NCBI GenBank assembly: GCA_964449305.1
Contig: CAYUYM010000094.1
Location: 1 to 13,332 of the forward strand
Source of the DNA: CAYUYM01 sp964449305
GTDB taxonomy: Bacteria > Bacteroidota > Ignavibacteria > SZUA-365 > CAYQST01
Length of the DNA stretch: 13,332 bases
Reading direction: 5' to 3'
Shown: positions 1 through 6,687 of the stretch, one piece after another
Position numbering within the stretch: position 1 is the stretch's first letter
Layout of the letters: every line of letters begins with the position of its first letter
Notes under the pieces: model-generated
Database searches by the model: none
The model's input: the letters and a program-made list of their open reading frames with translations, nothing else
What the model was told of the DNA's origin: nothing
Program-made: the position numbers and the translations under genes

Positions 1-190
1 CGAGTAGATGCCCGCTGTTGTAGGGATACAGGTTGAGGATCGAGAAGCAATGGGCATGCCTGCGGACAAGGAAGTGGTCATCGTCTGCGTCGGACTGTGC
101 CGCCGCGCAGAAGACGCACCCCTCCTTGTCGTGGGAGGTCCCAAACGATTGAATGTATTGGGACCTCCACGGTGACCACAGGCGTTCCAT
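1..190 (-). CDS. HIT-family protein (Ap4A phosphorylase/hydrolase-like), N-terminal part
   Basis: Seen on the reverse strand: an open frame from an ATG at 190 to the window edge, 63 residues, no stop. It starts MERLWSPWRSQYI and has a CxxC pair (C25, C28) followed by NLYPYNSGHLL at residues 53-63. The LW.PWR start, the cysteine pair and the NLYPYN.GH block are typical of HIT-superfamily proteins of the bacterial Ap4A phosphorylase type, where the cysteines are part of a zinc site. The catalytic HxHxH triad would lie downstream, outside the window, so activity cannot be judged. By family knowledge such proteins cleave dinucleoside polyphosphates in the cytoplasm. No clear Shine-Dalgarno is visible, but the start lies only 20 nt after the stop of the small basic gene upstream, which suggests co-transcription and perhaps coupled translation. 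Partial because of the window edge; I see no sign that it is broken. Confidence 0.88.
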   Translation of the reverse strand, partial: MERLWSPWRSQYIQSFGTSHDKEGCVFCAAAQSDADDDHFLVRRHAHCFSILNLYPYNSGHLL

Positions 191-210
191 CGGTGAACGA
201 CGGACCCGGA

Positions 211-306
211 CTAACGGGATTTCTTCTTATGCCGGTTCTTGCGCAAACGTTTTTTGCGCTTGTGCGTCGCGATTTTATGACGCTTTCTTTTTCTGCCACA
301 GGGCAT
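211..306 (-). CDS. AURKAIP1/COX24-domain small basic ribosomal protein (mS38/bS22-like), 31 aa
   Basis: Seen on the reverse strand: ATG at 306, stop TAG at 211-213, 31 residues. The protein begins MPCGRKRKRHKIATHKRKKR and ends in further Lys/Arg; over half its residues are K, R or H. The block KRKRHKIATHKRKKRLRKNRHKKK matches what I recall of Bacteroidota AURKAIP1/COX24-domain proteins, related to mitochondrial mS38 and mycobacterial bS22, which bind the small ribosomal subunit. A strong GGAGG lies 5 nt before the ATG. It sits 58 nt after the TPR gene and 20 nt before the HIT gene, all on one strand with no terminator between, so one transcript is likely. Role in the 30S subunit is inferred from the family. 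Such genes are often missed because of their length. Confidence 0.88.
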   Translation of the reverse strand: MPCGRKRKRHKIATHKRKKRLRKNRHKKKSR

Positions 307-311
307 GGTGT

Positions 312-316
312 CCTCC
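312..316 (-). promoter_or_regulatory. Shine-Dalgarno GGAGG of the 31-aa gene
   Basis: On the minus strand GGAGG is followed by ACACC and ATG, a near-ideal 5-nt spacing. It is the main non-homology support that the 31-codon frame is a real gene. Confidence 0.75.
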
Positions 317-331
317 AGGTTGATTATGAGT

Positions 332-353
332 GTGAATCAGCTATCGGTGAATC
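332..353. repeat. Short direct repeat GTGAATC x2 between TPR and small ribosomal gene
   Basis: GTGAATC occurs at 332-338 and again at 347-353, a 15-bp period, in the 58-bp gap upstream of the 31-aa gene. A TGATT/AATCA inverted pair (321-325, 335-339) overlaps it. It could be a regulator site or chance; no promoter boxes were convincing here. Confidence 0.3.
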
Positions 354-364
354 GATGGTTCGCA

Positions 365-1150
365 TTACTTGCCGAGGCTTTGAAGCATCTGCTCCGCCTG
401 CCCGGCCATCTCGGAGTTCGGGGAGAGCTCGCGGACCTTTTCGAAATACGTGCGGGCCTGGGCCTTGTCGCCCTTGTTGAACAGCACAATCCCGAGATTG
501 TAGTTGCCCATGACATGCCGCGGATTGGCCTTCAATGCGGCACGCATCTCGGTGATCGCGTTGTCGTAGTCCTTCATCATGAAGTAGCAGACGCCCAGGT
601 CCACGTGTGCGTCGGTGTTGCCGGGCTCCTTGCTGAGGTAGGCCCGGTAGTGTTCGATCGCGAGTCCGGGTTTGTCGGCATCATGCAGCGCGTTGGCATA
701 CCGGAGCCTCGCTGCGGCATCGTCCGGATGCGCGTTGACGTCGGCGAGCATGCCTGCGAGTTCCTGCGCGGTCGGCGCCTGAGGGCCGGACGGCACGTTC
801 ACCTCGGGCACGGGGTCGGATGCGGAGGTGCCGGACGATTTCTGTATGCCAATGGCATATCCCAGGAGCACGAGACCGGCGGCGACCGCCACCAGGACGA
901 TTGCAACCGGCGTCGTCAGACGGATGGTGGTGACGGATGCAGAGCTCCGGGGGGACTGTTGCCGGGCGGCTGCGCCTTTCCCCGGCTGCTGGCGCGGACC
1001 CGCGGGTGACGCCGCACGCCGGGATTCGCCGCGGTCATTCCTGGTCACCACCGGCACTGCCACGACAGGTTCGCCACAGTTGGAGCAGCGGCTGGTGCCG
1101 GCAGGCTGGACGCTGCCGCAGGAGGAGCAGGTGATGCGCTCGCTGGCCAT
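365..1150 (-). CDS. Zinc-ribbon, single-pass membrane, TPR-repeat protein
   Basis: 261 residues. The N-terminus is a four-cysteine zinc ribbon (CSSC at 8-11 and CSNC at 22-25) followed by a low-complexity, Arg/Gln/Pro-rich stretch (about 35-75). One hydrophobic segment at about 79-101 should span the inner membrane. Residues ~141-246 form three TPR units, with typical alternation such as DAHVDLGVCYFMMKDYDNAI and GNYNLGIVLFNKGDKAQA. The likely topology is zinc ribbon in the cytoplasm and TPRs in the periplasm. TPRs usually act as protein-docking scaffolds; the partner cannot be told from the sequence. The start lies only 6 nt after the HU stop, with an AGGAAGG about 13 nt upstream inside the HU coding end, so it is very probably co-transcribed with HU. 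The specific function is unknown; the architecture is clear. Confidence 0.9.
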   Translation of the reverse strand: MASERITCSSCGSVQPAGTSRCSNCGEPVVAVPVVTRNDRGESRRAASPAGPRQQPGKGAAARQQSPRSSASVTTIRLTTPVAIVLVAVAAGLVLLGYAIGIQKSSGTSASDPVPEVNVPSGPQAPTAQELAGMLADVNAHPDDAAARLRYANALHDADKPGLAIEHYRAYLSKEPGNTDAHVDLGVCYFMMKDYDNAITEMRAALKANPRHVMGNYNLGIVLFNKGDKAQARTYFEKVRELSPNSEMAGQAEQMLQSLGK

Positions 1151-1156
1151 GAAGCG

Positions 1157-1456
1157 TTATTTGCCTTCCTTCGTTGTCAGATTCTCGTTGACACTGGTGC
1201 GCAGCTCCTTCGAGACCTTGAACACCGGCACAAAGTGCGATTCCACATACACCTCCTCGCCAGTCCTGGGATTGCGTGCCATGCGGGGCTTCCGCTTCTT
1301 GATCTTGAAGCTGCCGAATCCGCGGATTTCGATGTTCTTGCCTTCGCGCAGAGCCTGCCTCACGGTCGCAAGAAATCCGTCCACCACGGCCTCCGTTTCG
1401 ACCTTCGTCAATCCAGTCGCATAGGCAATGTTGTCCACAATGTCAGCTTTTGTCAC
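1157..1456 (-). CDS. HU/IHF-family DNA-binding protein
   Basis: About 99 residues starting at a GTG (1454-1456): reads V/M-TKADIVDNIAYATGLT, then the dimer core, RGFGSFKIKKRKPR and the beta-arm RNPRTGEE with the intercalating proline at the arm tip, then FKVSKEL near the C-terminus. This is the full HU/IHF fold at normal length (90-100 residues). The family forms dimers that bend nucleoid DNA. The frame is open further upstream to an ATG at 1525 (122 residues), but those extra 23 residues lack family similarity and the GTG has an AGGA 7 nt before it, so I chose the GTG. It heads the likely HU-TPR-small ribosomal protein-HIT transcript. HU versus IHF-like subtype is not resolved. Confidence 0.93.
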   Translation of the reverse strand: MTKADIVDNIAYATGLTKVETEAVVDGFLATVRQALREGKNIEIRGFGSFKIKKRKPRMARNPRTGEEVYVESHFVPVFKVSKELRTSVNENLTTKEGK

Positions 1457-1463
1457 GTCGGTA

Positions 1464-1467
1464 TCCT
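1464..1467 (-). promoter_or_regulatory. Ribosome binding site deciding the HU GTG start
   Basis: AGGA on the minus strand, 7 nt before GTG at 1456. No comparable site precedes the upstream ATG at 1525, which supports the shorter protein with the normal HU N-terminus. Confidence 0.55.
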
Positions 1468-1536
1468 GAAATGGTTCTCGAAAAACCGGGGGTTGGTCGC
1501 CGGGATTCACCACTTGAGCACCCACAACGCATCCAT

Positions 1537-1596
1537 TTGTTACGATGACCGTTCGTAAGTAGTCAAGAGAAAATAACTTACGAAAAAAGCGGTCAA
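1537..1596 (-). promoter_or_regulatory. Candidate promoter region of the HU transcript
   Basis: Two overlapping possibilities are visible on the minus strand. TTGACC (1596-1591) is followed after 15 nt by TATTTT (1575-1570), which also fits the Bacteroidota pattern TTG-N18-TAnnTTT. Alternatively TTGACT (1566-1561) is followed after 18 nt by TAACAA (1542-1537). Both lie in an AT-rich island of an otherwise GC-rich window, 80-140 nt before the HU start. Neither is a full consensus match. No convincing terminator for the large upstream gene was found in 1597-1642; only weak stems followed by a T6 run near 1621-1626. Confidence 0.35.
1552..1584. repeat. Perfect 9-bp inverted repeat (operator-like) upstream of HU
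   Basis: TTCGTAAGT at 1552-1560 and its exact reverse complement ACTTACGAA at 1576-1584, separated by 15 bp (1561-1575). The arms flank or overlap the candidate promoter boxes of the HU gene, as an operator would. The long AT-rich spacer and lack of a following T-run on either strand argue against an intrinsic terminator. Confidence 0.55.
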
Positions 1597-1642
1597 TTGC
1601 AAAACCCGGGAATCCATTCCGAAAAAATCCCGTGCCCGGTGA

Positions 1643-4600
1643 TCACTTCACCAGCATCATGCGTGCGGTGCTCACGCCGACACGCGTGCGCAGCACGGCG
1701 AAATAGAGGCCGCTGGGCAGGGCGCTGCCGTCGAAGCTGACCACACGGCTGCCGGCTTCGATCGTCCCGCGCAGAAGCATCGCAACCTCCACTCCGCGCG
1801 CATCCGTCACCACCAGTGTTCCTTCGCCCGTCTCCGGCACGGTGATGAATATTCCCGTGAGTGGGTTGAAGGGGTTGGGGGAGATCCGGATCGTCTGGGC
1901 CGTGTTGGGACGGACAAAGCGCCTGCCTCCCTCCTCACAGATGCCGGTGATGAGAAGCGAACCATCGGTGGTGCCGGTCGCGGCCCGTCCGTGTGTCCAT
2001 TGCCACGTGTCCCAGTGCAGGGCGGTCCTGTCCGTGTCGCCCAGCAGGACGAGGCAGGACAGATCGGCCAGCATGCCCTCAGCAGGCGTGCTGGATTGCC
2101 GCACATCGAGATGCACGAGGAGGTCGTCGCCCGAGCGCGTGACGGTGAAGCTGGCGCTGTCGCCTGTCGCATGCACCGCGAGCGGATGCAGCAGCGCTGC
2201 GCGCGCCCGCACCGTGGCCGTGAAGGATCGCACCCCGGCGGCGGCGAGGTTCCGTGCCGACTGAAGCTGTACCGGAATCGTGATGACGTCTCCCACACGG
2301 GCTGTCAGCGTGGGGAGCACCACCGTGGCCGCGGCCGACACCGAGTTGCCCCGGAGGGCGACGCGCAAGGTCTCGGGGCACGGTCGGTCGATGATGATCA
2401 CCAGCGTCGAGTGAAGCGTGTCGTCGGTGGCGGGGGACCAGGTCACGTTCACCGGAACGCTGGTCCCGGGTGCCATCGATAGCGGGGTGCCTCCAGGCAG
2501 CGTCACTGCCACGCCCGACACGGGCGGTTCGACGCGCAACGACGCGATGCGCAGTGCATCGGCGAGGGGATTGGTGATGGTGACCGAATCCCGGCCCGTG
2601 GTTCCCGATCCCAGGGACCCGAAGTCGATTGTTGCTGCGCTGATCTGCGGCGCTGAGGGCTGCAGCACGTCCGTGAACTGGACGGACTGCGTGGAGGGGC
2701 AGGGCCGCGAACGGAGGATCGCAGTCGACACGCCTCCGGATGTCGGAGTCTCGAGCACGACCTCCAGATCCGTTGAGTCGCCCGCCTGCAGCGAGAGTGT
2801 CCGTGCGGGATCCGCGAGGCGCATGCCTGCGATGAAGCCGGTGGTGTCGATGCCGATGTCGATGCCGACGGTGCCGGTGTTCCGCACCCTCACGCTGTGT
2901 CGTGCGGGGAGCTCGCAGCGGTACCAGCGCTCGCTGGTGGTTGGAGGTGACAGGTTGAAACCAATGGAGTCCTTGCGTCCCGACAACGCGAGCGTGAGCC
3001 TCGGGTCGCTCTGGGCGTTGCTCGTGACGATCGCGGTGGCGACATGTGTGCCGATGTGGCCCGGTGTGAAGCGCAGATGGAGCTCACGCGAAACACCTGG
3101 ATTCAGCTGGATCGGAAAGGCCGGCGCGGGGGGCACCCAGGAGAAGCTCGCACTGTCGGCGCCACTGAAGTGGATCGCGGAGATCGCGAGCAGTTCCCCG
3201 CCACCATTGGTGATGGTCAACGTCGTGTCACAGAAGCGGTCATCCGGGCACAGCAACCGCGGGAAGGGGGAGAGCGTGGTGTTGATCTCCGGTTTGCGGG
3301 ATGATGAGCCGGTCAGTGCGATGTCCACGGTGTCAATGCATGGAGCAACCGAGATCAGACGCAGCATGGCAGATGCCGGACCCTCTGCTCCTGGATGGAA
3401 GGCGAGGGCGAATTCGATGCTGTCCCTGGCCTGGAGCAGCAGGGAGAAATCCGTCGGATAGAGCAGGCTGAAACCGGCGGCCGAGAAGGAGTAACGGTTG
3501 ATGATCATCAGGCTGTTCGTCGGATTGCGGACCATCAGCTTCTGATACGAGGTATCGCCCACCGAGGTCGGGCCGAAATCGATCGCCGTGCGTGACACAG
3601 CCGGGCGTGTCGACTGATACATGCCGCTGACTTCGACGTCGGCGTGGAGGTCGCAGGGCCAGGCGTGCCAGGTGATGTTGCCGTGAAACGGGCCGAACAC
3701 CGTGGGGCTGACCGTGACGGTCACTGTATCGCGCTGTCCGGGGGCGATCATGCGAATCGGCGGTCGCTGGAGCTGGAGAAGTGCCGGATCAGATACCACC
3801 ACGGTGTCGATGCGCACCGGCACCGTGCCGGTGTTGAGGATGATCGCCTTGTGCGTCACGGGAATCGTGCAATGATACAACTCGGCGGTGACGACGGTGT
3901 CCGGCGCGGGAGTGATTGATGCCAGTTGACGCATGCCCTCGATCGGGATGTCGAGCGCCGGGAATGCCGTGGAGTTGGTTGTGAAGTGCAGCGTCGCCTG
4001 ATGAGGCCCAAGCTGTGGGGTGAGGAAGCGAACGCTGAAGGTGATGGAATCCCCCGGCTGCAGGATCACCGGCAGCGGCGGCGGCACGCCCCAGCTGAAT
4101 CCAGGCGATCCGTTCAGCGCGACGGAATCGAGGCCGACGGGCTGGTTGCCGACATTGGTGATGGAAAAGGTCTGGACGGAACTGTCGGAGACGCAGACCA
4201 GCGTGTCGAATGGTGATGTCCGCGCCTGGAGTGAGGACAGGGTGGCCACAATGCTCCACAGGCTGTCGCTCTGGTCCGCAAGGGGCATCGCGAAACCCCA
4301 GAGGCGCACCGACTTGTCCTTCCCGCCTGAGGCGATGAGCGTGGCGCCGGGGGAGTAGGATGTTGCCGCCACCTCGTCGGTGTGACCGGTCAACGTGTAC
4401 AGCGTGTTGCCTCCGCGCACATCCCACACGCGCAGTGTCTTGTCGCTTGACGCGGAGAGTGCCTGGAGACCGTACTGCGACAGCACCAGCGAGCGCACTG
4501 CGCCGGAGTGGCCGAGGAGGGTCTTGTCCGTGGCCCAGGTGCGTGTGTCCCAGCACAGGATCGTCTGATCGTCGCCACCGGAGACGAGGTGACCGCCGTC

Positions 4601-6625
4601 ACTGCTCACCGCAAGGGCGCGGACGTTGCCTGTGTGGCCGTCCAGGTAGCGGAGGAAGCCGCCATCCGAAAAGCGCAGCAGGGCGACGCGCTTCGCTGTC
4701 GCTGTCGCGATCCATGCGTCGTGGGGCGCGATGATCATGGCTGCATCCTGTGACGAATACCCCGCCTGCCGCCAGATGCGGCTCCAGTCCGACACGCGGA
4801 TGAGATCGACGGCATTCTCATCGGCGATCGCAAGGTGCCGGCCATCGTCCGAGAACGCACAGGCATGGACGCGCTGGGCCGAGGTGGCGATGGTGCGCGT
4901 GAGCGCCCCGGTGGCGGTCTCCCACACACGCACGAAGCCATCGTTGCCTCCCGTGGCCAGCATCGTGGCATCGGGCGAAAACGCGAGCGCCCGCGTCCCA
5001 CCGGCATGCCCGGTCAGTGTCGCAATGGGCGCGCCGGTGCGCGGCACGGTGATTTTCACCCGGCCATCGGCAAGGGCCACCGCCATCATCGCGCCATCGG
5101 GTGTGAGGACGAGATTCTGGACCGCCGAACTCTGGGCTGGGACGAGGGCGGCATCGAGCGGCTGCAATCGCTCGGTCCGCGTGTACGCCATGGCGAGGCA
5201 GGTGGTGCTTGGTGTGGAGGGCACATACCAGTTGTGCGCGAAGTTGTACCCATACTGCGTGATGCTCATCCATGTGTCGCCGGAATTTGTGGAGTAGTCC
5301 AGAAGCACCGGGTGGAAGCCGGGTGGGCATGTCCATTTCACAAAGTAGAGCGATCCGGTGAAGAGCTTCTCACCGCCATTGGGCTGGATGATGCGAATGG
5401 GAGTGGGGTCCCACATGCCGCCGGCAAGCATGGGCATCCGCGTGCACGACGCCGTCGTGACAATGGTGAGTTCGGAGGCCGTGCGACCTGTCCCCACCGG
5501 GGCAAACTCCACCCTGATGGTGCGCGATTCACCCGCCTTCAGCGGGAAGGGCGGTGCGGATCCCCCGTAATCCACCACACGGAACACGCTGAGCATCGGT
5601 GTGATGGACTGCACCACCATGTCCCCGTTTGTCGCGGTGATCACGATGTCCCGTTGCGAGGGGTTGCCCGGCGTCACCAGCCCGAAATCGACAAGGGCAC
5701 GGTTGATGATCAGTGTGGAGATGAGGTTTGCGGGAACGGTGAAGCTCTTCGATCTGGTCGCCGTTCCATTGTTCTTGCGCACGGTGAGTGTCAGATCACG
5801 TGCCTCGTCGCATCCCGACGTGGTGTAGACGAGCTCGCATGGAGGATACACGATGATCTGCTCGCGGATGATGCTGAAGATGAGATCGGACTGCGCCTCG
5901 CTGGTCACATCCTCGTACCACTGCCCGCCCGTCTGGGTGGCGATGCGGCGCAGGGAATAGTTCAACGTGTTTGCTGACATCGTCAGCGTGTAGATCTTGA
6001 TCCCGGCGGCCTTGGCGGCGCTGATGATGGTCGCCTCGCCTGAGGAGGAGATGCTCTGAAAGGCATCGGTGATGAAGATGATGTAGCGCAATCCCTCGGC
6101 GTTCTTCGTGAAATCAATGGCACCAGTGGTGGGATCCATGAAGGCGCCGTAGAAGTCCGTGCCTCCGCCTGTGGCGGCGATGGACGCGAGGGTCGACTGT
6201 ATGGCGGCGGTGTCTGTGGAGTGTGCGAGGCGGATGGCTGAGTTGTCGTCGAAGGCGGTGATGCCAACGCGTCCGGGAGGGATCTGCAATGAGCGTACAA
6301 GGGATTGCGCCGATTTCTTTGCGTACACCAGCCGGTTCGCGATGGACATGGAGTAGCTGATGTCCATCGTGATGGTGACCGATTGCAGCGGGGTGATCGG
6401 GGCAGGGCAGGAGACCGACTTCACCGGACGCGTGATGCCATTCTCCACCACGGTGAAGTCCGTGGGTTGAAAGGAGAGGATGCGCTTGGCGGCGTTGTCG
6501 GTCGCTGTGAACAGGACGCGGACATCCTGATAGGCGGAAGGATCGACGCTGTTGATCGTGAGGTTCACCTGGGCTGCGGCGATGCAGGGGGCGAGCAGGA
6601 GGAGGCTGAGGAATGCGCGCTTCAT
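1643..6625 (-). CDS. Giant secreted VWA / WD40-propeller / ASH-repeat protein with T9SS sorting domain
   Basis: 1660 residues, read from the ATG at 6625, which begins a clear signal peptide (MKRAFLSLLLLAPCIAAAQ); the frame extends 22 codons further to a GTG at 6691 with no signal-like character. Domains in order: VWA at ~82-258 with intact MIDAS (D88-x-S90-x-S92, T156, D187); Ig/ASH module at ~300-405; an NGGE-type Ig-like domain at ~410-485; seven WD40 blades at ~494-784 with repeated GH and W-D/E signatures; a duplicated three-module ASH (choice-of-anchor) unit at ~803-1110 and ~1119-1428; a cohesin-like domain at ~1431-1557; a T9SS C-terminal sorting domain at ~1580-1660 (NPFNP, then LPSGLYF). 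The protein should cross the outer membrane through T9SS and be surface-attached or released. VWA and propeller both suggest protein or glycan binding; no enzymatic motif was seen. It starts 62 nt after the OmpA-like gene, so an operon is likely. The exact function is unknown. Confidence 0.93.
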   Translation of the reverse strand: MKRAFLSLLLLAPCIAAAQVNLTINSVDPSAYQDVRVLFTATDNAAKRILSFQPTDFTVVENGITRPVKSVSCPAPITPLQSVTITMDISYSMSIANRLVYAKKSAQSLVRSLQIPPGRVGITAFDDNSAIRLAHSTDTAAIQSTLASIAATGGGTDFYGAFMDPTTGAIDFTKNAEGLRYIIFITDAFQSISSSGEATIISAAKAAGIKIYTLTMSANTLNYSLRRIATQTGGQWYEDVTSEAQSDLIFSIIREQIIVYPPCELVYTTSGCDEARDLTLTVRKNNGTATRSKSFTVPANLISTLIINRALVDFGLVTPGNPSQRDIVITATNGDMVVQSITPMLSVFRVVDYGGSAPPFPLKAGESRTIRVEFAPVGTGRTASELTIVTTASCTRMPMLAGGMWDPTPIRIIQPNGGEKLFTGSLYFVKWTCPPGFHPVLLDYSTNSGDTWMSITQYGYNFAHNWYVPSTPSTTCLAMAYTRTERLQPLDAALVPAQSSAVQNLVLTPDGAMMAVALADGRVKITVPRTGAPIATLTGHAGGTRALAFSPDATMLATGGNDGFVRVWETATGALTRTIATSAQRVHACAFSDDGRHLAIADENAVDLIRVSDWSRIWRQAGYSSQDAAMIIAPHDAWIATATAKRVALLRFSDGGFLRYLDGHTGNVRALAVSSDGGHLVSGGDDQTILCWDTRTWATDKTLLGHSGAVRSLVLSQYGLQALSASSDKTLRVWDVRGGNTLYTLTGHTDEVAATSYSPGATLIASGGKDKSVRLWGFAMPLADQSDSLWSIVATLSSLQARTSPFDTLVCVSDSSVQTFSITNVGNQPVGLDSVALNGSPGFSWGVPPPLPVILQPGDSITFSVRFLTPQLGPHQATLHFTTNSTAFPALDIPIEGMRQLASITPAPDTVVTAELYHCTIPVTHKAIILNTGTVPVRIDTVVVSDPALLQLQRPPIRMIAPGQRDTVTVTVSPTVFGPFHGNITWHAWPCDLHADVEVSGMYQSTRPAVSRTAIDFGPTSVGDTSYQKLMVRNPTNSLMIINRYSFSAAGFSLLYPTDFSLLLQARDSIEFALAFHPGAEGPASAMLRLISVAPCIDTVDIALTGSSSRKPEINTTLSPFPRLLCPDDRFCDTTLTITNGGGELLAISAIHFSGADSASFSWVPPAPAFPIQLNPGVSRELHLRFTPGHIGTHVATAIVTSNAQSDPRLTLALSGRKDSIGFNLSPPTTSERWYRCELPARHSVRVRNTGTVGIDIGIDTTGFIAGMRLADPARTLSLQAGDSTDLEVVLETPTSGGVSTAILRSRPCPSTQSVQFTDVLQPSAPQISAATIDFGSLGSGTTGRDSVTITNPLADALRIASLRVEPPVSGVAVTLPGGTPLSMAPGTSVPVNVTWSPATDDTLHSTLVIIIDRPCPETLRVALRGNSVSAAATVVLPTLTARVGDVITIPVQLQSARNLAAAGVRSFTATVRARAALLHPLAVHATGDSASFTVTRSGDDLLVHLDVRQSSTPAEGMLADLSCLVLLGDTDRTALHWDTWQWTHGRAATGTTDGSLLITGICEEGGRRFVRPNTAQTIRISPNPFNPLTGIFITVPETGEGTLVVTDARGVEVAMLLRGTIEAGSRVVSFDGSALPSGLYFAVLRTRVGVSTARMMLVK
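2342..3271 (-). repeat. Second copy of ~318-residue ASH triple-module unit
   Basis: Codes for residues ~1119-1428 of the giant protein. Landmarks match the first copy at 315-320 residue offsets: FSW (1161 vs 843), YxC (C1237 vs C919), IDFG (1333 vs 1015), PC (C1416 vs C1096). The similarity is at protein level and has drifted, so the duplication is old. Confidence 0.75.
3296..4219 (-). repeat. First copy of ~318-residue ASH triple-module unit
   Basis: Codes for residues ~803-1110. Three beta-sandwich modules in order: one with FSW and PPPLP, one bracketed by C919 and C991, one beginning IDFG. The same order recurs in the second copy. A single IDFG-like module (VDFG at 312) also lies between VWA and propeller. 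Confidence 0.75.
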
Positions 6626-6687
6626 GGGGTGATCAGATGCTGGTGATGGGTGTCGTGACCTGGGTGTTCGTGGTGGTGGGTGAAGCG

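Noticed and set aside
78..299. 73-codon minus-strand frame overlapping the small ribosomal and HIT genes
   Set aside because: It is out of frame with both; the two real frames have family motifs and, for the small one, a good ribosome site.
305..1009. 234-codon plus-strand frame opposite the TPR gene
   Set aside because: The minus-strand product has a four-cysteine zinc ribbon, membrane segment and TPRs; the plus-strand frame is its shadow.
1457..1525. Extended 122-residue HU start at ATG 1525
   Set aside because: The added residues do not match the HU fold and the GTG at 1456 has a ribosome site directly before the normal HU N-terminus.
1586..1642. Intrinsic terminator after the giant gene
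   Set aside because: Only 3-5 bp stems with poor loops were found next to the T-run; not enough to call.
2418..3461. 347-codon plus-strand open frame opposite the ASH repeats
   Set aside because: No domain or signal seen; it lies wholly within a well-supported minus-strand coding region.
4835..5977. 380-codon plus-strand open frame opposite the giant gene
   Set aside because: Composition is Gly/Arg/His-rich shadow of the VWA/WD40 coding strand; the minus-strand reading has intact domains.
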